Assembly (NCBI RefSeq): GCF_036417845.1
Contig: NC_089978.1
Location: forward strand, 35,518,682 to 35,582,681
Length of the DNA stretch: 64,000 bases
Source of the DNA: Apteryx mantelli
Taxonomy: Eukaryota > Chordata > Aves > Apterygiformes > Apterygidae
Reading direction: 5' to 3'
Shown: in pieces, positions 51,781 to 61,914 of the stretch
How the letters are laid out: every line of letters begins with the position of its first letter
Numbering within the stretch: position 1 is the first letter of the stretch
Notes under the pieces: generated by a model
Database searches by the model: none
Told to the model about the DNA's origin: nothing
The model's input: only the letters and a program-made list of their open reading frames with translations
Program-made: the position numbers and the translations under genes

Positions 51781-52999
51781 CACACTATTCTGACGTGGAA
51801 GCAAGGGGATTTGCGTAAGCCCACCTGTCAGAACTGTTCCACATTGCTTGGAATAATTAGAAAGAAAGCAAATTGGGATTTTCCAACTTAGTGAGTAGGA
51901 TACTCATTGCAAAGAGGAGAGAGCATAATTTGGGGCAGGATTTAATATAAATCATGATGTAGCATTGAATGTAAATCATGAAAGCATTCTCTGGTGCAGG
52001 GATCAGGTGTTTTTCTTTCTAGATGTCTGCCCTAAATACCAGTCTAGGAAGCTTCTCTCTCATTCTCTGCTTTCTCCCACAACGCAAGAGAGTTCCTTGC
52101 TCAGCACCTGTCTCTGAGAGTTTCATTCACAGTACCTGCTATGAAGAACAAGGATTACAGACTCAGTTCAGGACAGTGTCCATCAGTGCTTTGGCAAGGA
52201 TCACAGAAATTAGGTGTCACAGTGCGCAATACAGCACCAGCAAGCCATAGTGCATGGTCCAAGTCCATGCTGTAGTCAGAGCAACCTGCTGAAATACACC
52301 CCCACTATTTTTTCCTCCTCCTTCACCTCATTTGATCCTGCAGCCAGAGCCGCTTAGTAGTTCAAATAGACACCATGTAAAAAATGCGCAGGAGCATTAC
52401 ATAGCAGAGGGTTTACAGAATGAGGCCGCACAACAATGTAGCATAGTCAACAGCAAGGAAAGGCACTTGTAGTTACCTTCTATTTATAGTAATCTATTAG
52501 TAGGTCAGTAGTGATAAAAGCTGTATAACATTTTTAACAAGTGCACCAAGAGTACACACAGTCAACAATGGTTTCAGGTACAATGGGAATGGAAACCAGC
52601 TTCTTCACCATTATTTAGCTTGGGATATGAAGAAATGGGATAGGTTCTTCACCAGTAAATACTTGCAAAAGATCAGACCCTATCCTGCTTTATCATACAA
52701 AAGCATAATAGAAGAAGGAACTGAAATAGGGAATAGTGCTACTAATTTTGTCACACTTCTGAATCAGGATATGAATCCTAACTACACATCATAAAATACT
52801 TTGAGGCTTCAAATTCAACAGTGTGAAAAAAATACTTTGGTCTTTGGGGGATTTCCTACTAATTATAGTTTGAAATGTTTGAAATGTTTGCATTTGCTTT
52901 ATTTACTCAAAGGTGATTATTAACAAGCTGGTCAAGTTAGGTAAGACTCCAAATAAAATGTTCTTGTTCCAGTTCTGTTTCCACTGAGGCAGGGTTAAA

Positions 53000-53515
53000 A
53001 CCCTGGCGAGATCTCATCCTGTATCCCAGGCTGGTATACATATGCAAGAAAGATGATTTCAAACTACAAGCAGAACAGAGAAAGGCTACCAGAATATTAG
53101 CGGAATGGAGAGCTTTCTGTTTGAAAGGAGACTAGAAAGTCATGACTTATTTGGCCTCTCAAAACCAAGGCTGAAGAAGTATCATTGCTGGCCATAAATA
53201 CATTGGGGAAACCGGAAAAAAAAAGAGTTTATTTAACTAAAGGCCTGCACACAAACAAATGGATATATTTTCTTGGCAAGGAATATATTTAAGCAGGAAA
53301 TTAGAAGAAGGTTTGTATCCATTAAAGGAGTGATGTTCTGGAACAGCCTACCAGTTAGAGCAGAAGGGGCAGGAAACCTCTCTAGAAACCTCATTGGATG
53401 AACTTTAATCCATCTATGAAAGAGATTATTTAATGCGGTGCCTTGCAATAGCAGGTGTCTATATTAGTGCCTCAGGAAGTCCTTTCCAGCCCTGCTCCTC
53501 TGTTGACTTTTGCTT
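53000..53515 (+). mobile_element. CR1 LINE 3' fragment
   Basis: The plus-strand sequence resembles the end of CR1 ORF2 and its 3' UTR: GGCTACCAGAATATTAGCGG, TGTTCTGGAACAGCCTACCA and, at the end, GGAAGTCCTTTCCAGCCCTG. It is heavily diverged, has small indels, and is truncated at the 5' side. Confidence 0.65.
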
Positions 53516-54108
53516 GTGGATGTCAAACGCTTTCTAATACTAAAGGGAAGATGCTTGTGCAAGATGCACATACTTGAATGGAATTATATGGTTACCAGTT
53601 TAGGGAAGCAGAGTATGGGGATCTATGCAATATTGCTGTGCTTCATGCTATTTTAGAGAGTATTATAGAAAAGTAGAAAATACTGGACAAAGTCTCAACA
53701 TCTAGATGTTGTTATCAAGATGAGTGGAGAGGTTTAGAGGCTGAAGCAGCAATACAGGACTGCAGCTTTGAGCACTACATAGCTTTCCCTCAGAGACCAG
53801 ACTATATGCTGCCAGTAAATGTCACAGAAATGAATCCCACAAAGAAAAGGGGAGGCTGCAAAGTGTGGCAGTAGAATAGACATCATTGGTTGCTAGACCA
53901 CCAGGTTAGTCATTGTGCAAGTTAGGAAGTGAGTCTAGAAAGAAGCACAGATAGAATTCTGCTCCATGCAGATAATCTGGCATTAGGGCCAAAATGCACT
54001 GCAACTCCTTGGATTGTATGTGCAGGTGATAGTTTTATCTCCCTCTTTTGCAGAACCATGTCTTTTCCTGAGAAAAAGTCAACCGCTTAGCCAGCTGAGC
54101 TCTTTTAC

Positions 54109-54132
54109 TTTTTTTTTTTTTTTTTTTTTTTT
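54109..54132. repeat. T24 homopolymer
   Basis: Uninterrupted run of 24 T in intergenic DNA, with no recognisable element adjacent on either side. Confidence 0.92.
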
Positions 54133-55465
54133 GCTCTCCAGACTTCTTTTAATGAAAAAAACACTTTGGTCCACGGTTAATTTCTAGTTACAAGGCTCAC
54201 CATTAATTAAATGGCAGTTTTTCAATCCCATCACCACATATATGGACAGCAGAGTTCAAGAAGTTCATGAACTGGTTCCCCACAGTTATCTTGAACATGA
54301 ACTCACTGTTTAGTCAATGGCTTAGAAAAACAAGACTGGACAGCTGGTCTCTGTGCTACTTACCGCAGTCTCAGGGCAGGGACAGAGGAAATTTAGAGAA
54401 TATTTCCAAATACAGTCTGCCAGATTATTCAAATCTACAACACACCCTAATAGACGTTTGGTATTATTTGCTCTAGAATCTAACACACACTGTAATATGC
54501 TCTGTTTTATGAGGTGTGAATGCTGACATCTTAAAATAGAGCTATTTCATAGCCTGCTATCCAATTGTTACATCTGGCTGTGTCTTGTAGTCTGGGGAAG
54601 TGCCCCACCACAAGGACTTAAGCCACAGAGGATGGTGAGACAGATGAAGCTAGATTGTCTTTTTTATGTCCATGAGGGTCAGTCTTTCAACACCAAGAAC
54701 TAAGACAAATAAACACAAACTGGACACACTGTAATTAATGGCTCCAGAATACAATAAATCCGAACAGCTTCTTATTTTCAAACTGTGGCTCGCTTCAGAC
54801 TAGTATGAAAGCTTGGAGGAAAAAAAAAAAAAACACAACCCCATCATTTCTTTTCTCTTAACTATTCTGAACTGGATCTTTCTGACAGAACCACTTTCAG
54901 ACTAAACATGCATGTAGACAGAGCACTCCCCACACCTAAGGTCTCTCTGTTCAGATATGTATGGATGTGTGTGCCAGTATGTCATTTGATAGGCTTCTTC
55001 CCCTCCCAGTGTTTCCTCATCCTAAGAAAACACCATGTCCTCATACTATGACCATATAACAGTATTTCACAAATGTTGCCACATGGACTTGGATATCCAA
55101 TACAGCTTGCTCAGTTTTTTTGTGTGCTGTGGAGATCCAAACTGATTGTCATTTTCAGGTCTTCAAACATCAGCCTTGAGGAAGAAATGGAACAAATGAT
55201 TGCAATGATTACTGTCAGTGCAGGTTACCAAATTCATACACAATTCAACTATAAGCATGTAATATGGCACGATCAGTCTTGTGGGAAACTAAAAATGAGT
55301 TCAGTGGGTTGATATTCATGACTGATTAGTCCTATCTCCATACCTGAAAAATAAGCTCATGAAAATTGTACTGCAGAGTCAACAATCACTTTCATCTTCC
55401 TGACAGGCTGATTCTGAAACTTGCATTATTGCATGCTGCTCACTTTTAAATCTGTTGAGCACAAT

Positions 55466-55505
55466 GGGCCTGATCCAAAACACACTGAAGCCAATGAAGT
55501 ATTTC
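55466..55505 (+). repeat. Possible fragment of a sauropsid interspersed repeat
   Basis: TGGGCCTGATCCAAAACACA followed by CTGAAGCCAATGAAG matches the recurring sauropsid phrase noted for 12985-13030, here on the plus strand. Only about 40 bp are recognisable. Confidence 0.4.
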
Positions 55506-57518
55506 TGTCCAGAGACAGAGACTGCCTCCTTCTCTTTTATACCCCACCCCTGGCACCCCAAGGCATCATCTCTGCTCCTCCTTTTTGGCTCTGACACTGG
55601 AGAAAGAACTGAGGAAAAGCTGGGATGAGGAAGGAAGCAGCAGAACAAGATTCCTGAGGAAGGCTGTGTGGCTTAGTACAAACTTCATGTTTTGATGTCT
55701 GTTCAGATCAAGCCCGTGATTCTGCCCATTAAACGTCACTCCCTGAGACTGGCTCTTTGGTACTGTGTTTTGAATAGCTGATTTGTAAGTAGTCTATCTC
55801 TTTTTACTATGAAAGTTCAGAGGGTACCTCTCTGTGAGATACATTAAATCCCCCCCACACTTTTTTTCTTTATTTTGAAGTGCTCCACTCATGTGGATTG
55901 TCAGTGTGCCAGCCCTTGTTGCAAATAGCACACTTTCCTTCCGTGCCCTGGGCCTCCTGGTTGGTCTGGGAAATGCAGTGTGCTAGGAGTTTCTGGCCTC
56001 CTTTGGGGTTAGGTATGATGGTCTCCGTTGTGCGTAAGCAAGTGGTTTCAATCCTTAATTGCAATGGGGAAGTGGTCAGACAACATACTGTCCTGGCAGG
56101 ATAATGGTAAAATGTCTTGGAGGAAAACCAGAAAATAACAAATACATTTCACATGAAATGAATATGTATATCTAACATAACCTGGAAAATGTGTAACATA
56201 TAGGAAAGCAAAATACAGATTTTTTTTTTTGATGGAGTTTATTTGAAACTGGAGCACTAACTCATGCTATTCCCTTATTCCTCTTTACAAAAAATAAAGA
56301 AATGGTCTAAACTTTTTCTTCTTACATCACAATTACACAATTCCAAACACTTATTATGAAGAAATGGATGTGGGTTTTGCCTATAATTATGAATTTGATG
56401 GGAGCTGTCAGTCATCAGTCATAAAGCACTGATGTTACAGGGCTTTGTCTTGTTTTATGTAGGAGAGAAAACTGCTTCATCACAGGAAAACACTAATACT
56501 GTGAACTAGACAGCTCACCTCTTCCAAAGAAACAAGAAATCTTTCTCAATATCATTTTGGTAACTCACTACATCCTTCTGAGATATGTTTTACTTTGCTC
56601 ACTTTACAGAGTATTAAACAGAGACATGGAAAACGTACCAGCTCTAAGTCACTCTATAATTCAACATGACAGCTGGGAATTACTTCCAGGAATCTTGTTT
56701 CCAGTGCTTTCTCACAATCATTTTAATGATTCTCTTGAAAGCGTGCAGGCCAGGATAAAATCCAGCTCATGCTCCCAATCTGGTGTGTGAAGCTGATTAA
56801 TCTGAATAAATAGCAACCATCAAGCACATCCCTGAAGGCAAAAAAAAAAAGAAAACAAGCAACAACCTGTCATCTGAGAGTTTCAAAGTAGACTACTTGG
56901 CCTCACAGCCCCAGCTGCTACTTTCAGACATGGCTGCACTTCCCTTACATACAGCCCTTCCATGGCTGTACTTCTGTGCCTGGCCTGTTTTATTATAGGT
57001 GTGGATCAATTCTCACTCCTGCTGACCTTGCTTTGTATCCATGATAATTCTACAGTACAGGCGTGAAGATACCAGGACATTGTGTCTATCAACACATCAA
57101 GTAATATAGCTAATAACAACACTGATGGTATTGGTTCCCGTTTCTCAGATGATGTGCCTCTCTCCATGAATCTCCAAGTACATTACTAAATGCATCAGTA
57201 TCTCTGTGGTCATCTAACACACAGGAGAACTGGGGCCCTTTAGGGGTGGTAGGAAGATTGGCCTAGCTTCACCAAGAAAACCTGAGAAAGGAACTGAACT
57301 GAGGTCTCCACTGCCAAATCCCAAACACATTTGGCCACACTCTCAGCCTGTTTAAGTATTTAAGAACCAACACAATGCTACCTCAATGCAATGCATCAAC
57401 AATATACATGTATGTATTAATAAAGCATCAAGGCACTAATTCAGCCTCCGAAGTGATACACAGCAGCTTTGTCCTCATCCCACTCCTCTCACACTTGCCT
57501 TTGTTCTCTTAACAGGGT

Positions 57519-57568
57519 GGAACTCCTAAACATATGAAAAACTGGAACTCATAAACATATGAAAAATT
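57519..57568. repeat. Imperfect tandem duplication, 2 x 25 bp
   Basis: GGAACTCCTAAACATATGAA and the next five bases are repeated directly at 57544-57568 with two substitutions. Confidence 0.9.
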
Positions 57569-59087
57569 GCATGTCCATGAGAAGCACCACTGGTTTTAGA
57601 TTCAGAGGCTTTCCTGGCTATGTACTAAATCCTCTGGCTTGTTTTGTAAAAACCCAAGCCTATCTGGGTTTATGTGAGAAATACACAAACAACAATAACT
57701 CTTCCTTGGGCCCAGTCCAAAATAAAAGATCAGTTGGAAGATAATCCTTTAAGATTCTTTACAACAGGAGAAATTATTCCCTTATTGTCTTAGAAGATAT
57801 GGACAGAAAAAAGCACAAGTGTTATAGTTTAATTCAGCAAGAAATGTATTAACTTAAATCATCTGAGAAGTACTGACAATTATTCTTATAGAGCTGATCA
57901 AGATCACCTCCTAAATCATTTTTGTCTTTGGAAATAAGAGGGTTAGCAGCTTGATGCCAGTGGCGCTATGGGGTCATCGTGGCATACCATCAGACACTCA
58001 AATATACCTCCAGCTTCTCTAGGATATGTTCTGCTCTAAGCCTACCTTCATTTTAGTGGACATGTGTGTCATTATAAACTGAGAAATCTTTATAGTACCT
58101 TGTGAAGGTACCTTTTGCTTGCTTTACTATGACAATATGAACAGCATATCCTGATATACCCAACAATGTCCCTGACCTACTGTAGGAGCAGTCAAAATTT
58201 GAAAACAGCTTTCCCCACTCAGTCTGGCAGTGGGGAAAGCAGCTCTCCACACAGTCCACAAGGTGACACCTGTTGTGACTGTTGACTCGACTTCTGCTCA
58301 GGCTTGGGGCCAGACACACAGCTCATGCTAAGGCCTGATGGATGCTGGGAGCAGTGCCATTAGGGTAAAGCGAGAGCAAAGCATACACCCGACACTCGAG
58401 CACAAAATGCACAAGGTCTGCCAGCCTTGCAGTTTTATAAGTGACTGCTTGTTAACTCCTGATAAGACCAAAATTCTTTGGAATGAAGTAAATCTTTGCC
58501 CAATAACTGAAACGACCAAGAGGGATGGTATAGACCAAACTTCTGAGCTGGCAGGTACAAATATGTCAACTAACCCAAACAGCCTTTGAAACAGATCCAC
58601 CAGCAGCTGGACTGTTGAGGCTCTCGTGCTTCCCAGTGCAATTCAGGGGATGCCCTCATCATGATGGAGGAGGAAGGATGAGCACTCTCACTACTGGTTA
58701 GGTAACTATTTTGCTCATAAGAGCCCGAATTCATGAATTATCAAGTTAATGAATCAGCGAAATAGCAAATTAAGTAACTAGGGAATTAACAATTTAGGCT
58801 AGTCTACAGCGAAGGGATTAACTCCTTTTTTTTTAACCTAATGAGCTTGTAAAAATAAAGTTTGTTTCACACAGTACGCCATCCCATAAATTTGAGAGAT
58901 CACAATGAACCGTGACACCCATAACATATTATAAAACCTGGCATTTGTGGAAACTGCTTTTCCAGGTACTTCCACTGCAGGTTCACAGGAATTTCCCTAT
59001 TTCCGTATGCACTGAAAGTTTACAACGCACCCGAAGTGCACTGTCTTGTTCGCAGCTCAATCACCACCATCTAGATGTGAGGAAATA

Positions 59088-59112
59088 CCCCCCCCCCACA
59101 CACACACACACA
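59088..59112. repeat. C10 plus (CA)n simple repeat
   Basis: Ten C (59088-59097) run directly into an AC dinucleotide tract ending at about 59112, roughly 180 bp left of the Polinton-like element. Confidence 0.9.
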
Positions 59113-59295
59113 AATACAAATTGTTAGACATTTTTCACCTGCTGGTCCAAATTCCTTTGCTGATATCAAAGAGTTTGTATTTGCAGGCTCCACTCAGCCT
59201 GGCAGGAGAGTGACAACAGAGCAATTATAATTCCAATCACTGCTGCTGTTTTGTCAACATTTTATAAGGAGAGAGAGAGGGAAGGGCAGGGTACT

Positions 59296-59436
59296 GTAAG
59301 GGCTACTTCTATCACAGATAAGAAGTGGCAGGTGCCACTTATATGAAAAAAGCATAGGTATAAAATAGATAAAGCATTCTTTAATAAGAGTAAATGGAAT
59401 GAATAATTAAAGTTTAAATGTGAATAGAAAGTAATT
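59296..59436 (+). repeat. Left terminal inverted repeat of the Polinton-like element
   Basis: Two blocks (59296-59338 and 59345-59436) match the right-hand repeat in reverse complement. Only 6 bp separate them here, against about 288 bp on the right. The left copy therefore seems to have lost the middle of the repeat, unless the right gained it. The inner block starts GAAAAAAGCATAGG and ends GAATAGAAAGTAATT. Confidence 0.8.
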
Positions 59437-59452
59437 AAAGTAAAAGGCAGGT

Positions 59453-60062
59453 TCGGCGCCCCCATTTTACAAGGCTGCAGAACAAGCCATAGTCTTGTCT
59501 GGGGTTGGGGGAAATTCAAGAGGGCGGAGCAGCACCAAAAAAGCGTGGGCACAAACAAGTTGGAACATGCCCAAGGGCTACAAACCCCTCCTAGGAGGCC
59601 CACCAAGGGGTCCCATGTACAAACCTGGTCACATGCAAAGAAGAGTCCAATCCTGTGAGCTGGCTCGACAGGCCTCTGCATCCAGACTCAGCCCAACAGG
59701 ATGACCATGCAATATTACCAGGGCAGACTTTGGGCTTTGCACGGTGTTGCAAGACACAGGCAATAATGTCTGCAAAAATGGAAAACCAGAACAAAATGTC
59801 AGCTTGAGGAGAACATGTGCATGGAGACAGGAAGAAAAAGACCCTAAGGCATTCCTGAAAAACACTACGCAAATGAGAAGAACCAGCCGATGGGCCCATG
59901 AATTGCAAACTATATTTTGAGGTAAGTGTCACATACAGAGGATGCATGGTGGGGGGGAGCTCCCTTTCCCCATGGTTGTGGGGCATCTTACAGCTACCTG
60001 TAAGACCATTAAAGTCCAGACATCTAGTGACTGGCAGTGGAGTAGGGGGGAAAAGGAAGGAT
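59453..60062 (+). other. Interior of Polinton-like element, left part, unassigned
   Basis: Lies between the left repeat and the penton-like remnant. A plus-strand frame (59495-59704) includes YKPLLGGPPRGPMYKPGHMQ, which looks protein-like in composition but which I cannot place in a Polinton family. The rest has no recognisable gene. It is probably Polinton-derived because it lies inside the repeats. Confidence 0.4.
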
Positions 60063-60398
60063 GGCAGATTCTACATCATGCAACCCAGCAATGCCAGTGC
60101 CAAATTCTTCCCACAAAACACCATCTCAAACTTTACCATACAGCTGGTGAGGCCCCTGGAGCTCTCAGGCAAGTGGGAGGTGAGGCTTGCAGAAATACAA
60201 TACCTGCACAGCTGGAATAACATCAGTGAGGATGTCACCTTTGAAATAGCGCTGCAGGGTAAGACATGGCAGTATGCTTTGTGGAAAGGCTGTTATCCAC
60301 ACCTCTCCATGCTGATGGAATGTATGGACCAGCTTTGCGGCCCTTTTTCAGCACATGTATTTGGTGGGATGTTAACGGAATGTTCCCCTTCAAGGTAG
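60063..60398 (+). pseudogene. Polinton penton/minor-capsid-like gene, N-terminal remnant
   Basis: The frame reads FYIMQPSNAS, then a conserved stretch ending LSGKWEVRLAEIQYLHSWNN. In Polintons and adintoviruses this pattern (F-Y-x-x-x-x-SN-x-S, then P-x-x-L-x-G-x-WEV-x-L-x-E-I) marks the beginning of a capsid-associated protein, which I take to be the single-jelly-roll penton. Similarity fades after about residue 65, and the frame ends at TAG (60396-60398), far short of a full gene. A trace may continue in another frame to about 60,535. The true start codon is lost or altered; the family part begins near 60063. Assignment as penton rather than another minor virion protein is inferred. Confidence 0.6.
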
Positions 60399-60561
60399 TC
60401 AGAGCAATTTCAGAAATGACCTTTATCAGGTCATCAGAAGCTGTGCAGAATATTGCTTTCCTCTGTGGGGGAAGGACTGGATCAACAAAGGACAGGTTAG
60501 GTTACTCTTCAGGCACTGGGACATCATTCTCCTGAGTTTGCACCAAAAGCAATGCAGGGTG

Positions 60562-61317
60562 TCAGTCCGGTTCCTCTCTATTTATTAGTGAGCAGCAGTC
60601 TTTTTTTCTTCTTTTTTCCAGTATGTAAATAGCTAGCCACTCTGGAGGGAAAAGACCATTTCTTAGCCTAAAAGCCTCAGAGGTAGAAACATTTAAATTG
60701 AAAACCAGGTACCCATATGGTACCTTCATGGCAGCTCCAGACACTTCTAAAATGAACTGGGCCTTGCCAGGATACATCTAATTGGCTAGGGATGCAACCT
60801 GGAGCTTATCTCAGGTGTTCTTAAATAACATTGTATATTTTGTGTTGAGAGTGATGGTGTGTTTTTTTTTTTTACCCTAGCAAAAAACATTCTGGTCAAC
60901 ATACAGGATGCTAAGATTCCTGTGATGCACATACTTAGTAAAAGCTTTCTCAATTTTGTCACTCTCACAAGCAGAGTTCATCAAATCATAGATCACAACC
61001 ATATTTACTTTATTAGGGGGAAATAAATGGTTATCATGAAGACTTTCAGGCAAGTCCTCCACAAATTTGATAAAAGGATATTTACAGAGCAGTTCCTGAT
61101 AGAACGGTTGCTAACAACTGTAACACCACACAATATTCTCAGGCATAACAGAAAACAAGTGGTTGGCATCCTCCAAAAGACTTTTTACAAAATAACTTTT
61201 CCCACTGTTGCTAGACCCTGCCAGAATAGCAGAAAAGTGCTTCCAGTGCATGTCCATGATCAAAACTGCAGAGGAGGCTTTTAAAAGTTTTAGCCGGTAC
61301 CCTTTGTCATGGACCAC
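60562..61317 (-). pseudogene. Polinton/adintovirus packaging ATPase (A32/FtsK-HerA type), decayed
   Basis: Read on the minus strand, three pieces in different frames follow the order of the family. 61317-61111 contains the Walker A loop GSSNSGKS (codons at 61218-61195). 61062-60877 contains the Walker B region VNMVVIYDL and then KAFTKYVHHRNLS. 60777-60562 contains the conserved C-terminal YPGKAQF and VPYGYLVFNLNVSTS block. The normal role is ATP-driven genome packaging into virions. At least two frameshifts or stops break the gene. The first acidic residue of the usual DD pair in Walker B reads Y. The start codon is uncertain, because upstream sequence in a different frame (61502-61347) is also open. 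Confidence 0.78.
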
Positions 61318-61346
61318 TTTTTGCGTCTCCTGGAGGGGCCTGGTTT

Positions 61347-61502
61347 CTATTGCCCGTGGTTCCTAACGATAGAGCGCTGCTCTATCACGATCTTTTTAGG
61401 ATCATCACTATCTGGGTTCATGCCATAATCCAACACAAGATCTTTCAGTGCCTCAAAATTAATCTTTTCTCTGTTTGTTGCATTAACTTTCTGAATTACT
61501 TT
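61347..61502 (-). pseudogene. Unrecognised open fragment between ATPase and right repeat
   Basis: About 51 codons are open on the minus strand, including EALKDLVLDYGMNPDSDDPK, ending in TAG at 61349-61347. The fragment begins within the inner edge of the inverted repeat, so it could be the C-terminal stub of a deleted upstream gene or a short leader of the ATPase. I do not recognise the family. Confidence 0.35.
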
Positions 61503-61914
61503 CTATTCACATTTTAACTTTAATTATTCGTTCCCTTTGCTCTTACTAAAGAATGTTTTATCCATTTTAAACCTATGCTTTTTACACATACATATATCTA
61601 ATTTCCACATCTTTATAAATGTGCATGTGTGTGTGCACATATATGTTCTGACATATTTCCGGGTAAACCAGGCGGAGCGACTGGTTCTGCCAGCCAATCG
61701 CAGGGCAGCCTGTGAACACATGAGGGAAGGACGCTTTACAAAATGGTGACCCCCAAGGTCAAAAAGAGGTGGAGCACATGGACCACGTGACTGGAAGAGG
61801 GGTGGGACTTCCAGGGCAAGTGGGACAGGTGACTGCCAGGAAGGGGCAGGGCTTCCCCGGAAGTTGGGGGCGGGGCACCTGCCGCTTCTTATCCTTGATA
61901 AAAGTTGTCCTTAT
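61494..61914 (-). repeat. Right terminal inverted repeat of the Polinton-like element
   Basis: Reverse-complement partner of the left repeat: inner block 61494-61584, outer block 61873-61914. The intervening 61585-61872 is unmatched on the left. It contains a TG-rich stretch and a GC-rich segment with CCAAT (61695-61699), CACGTG (61783-61788) and GGGGCGGGG (61867-61875), which could be promoter-like. The outer limit may extend to about 61,985. Confidence 0.78.

Larger units (their letters stand above)
47451..52999. other. Intergenic DNA, old repeat fragments only
   Basis: Holds the short ancient repeat pieces near 50,000, 51,330 and 51,681 and the TG microsatellite. Open frames such as 47918-48250 (-) and 48766-49164 (+) look like chance: no domain, no repeat match, no splice context. 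No host gene is seen. Confidence 0.6.
53516..59295. other. Intergenic DNA, no gene recognised
   Basis: Contains the T24 run, a 25-bp tandem duplication, the short repeat phrase near 55,466 and the C/CA tract. I see no exon, RNA gene or identifiable transposon. Confidence 0.6.
59296..61914. mobile_element. Short, internally deleted Polinton/Maverick (adintovirus-like) element
   Basis: Two inverted repeat blocks bracket this 2.6-kb segment. The inner pair is 59345-59436 with 61494-61584 (about 90% identical over 91-92 bp). The outer pair is 59296-59338 with 61873-61914. Between them lie the start of a likely Polinton penton/minor-capsid gene (+ strand) and a decayed packaging ATPase gene (- strand), which converge. 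A complete Polinton is usually 15-20 kb and also carries protein-primed DNA polymerase, integrase, protease and major capsid genes. None is seen here, so the copy is internally deleted. True ends and the expected 6-bp target duplication could not be fixed by eye. Confidence 0.75.

Noticed and set aside
59262..59986. Minus-strand frames of 131-139 codons over the left end of the Polinton-like element
   Set aside because: They cross the terminal repeat and oppose the plus-strand interior; no Polinton protein motif is seen.
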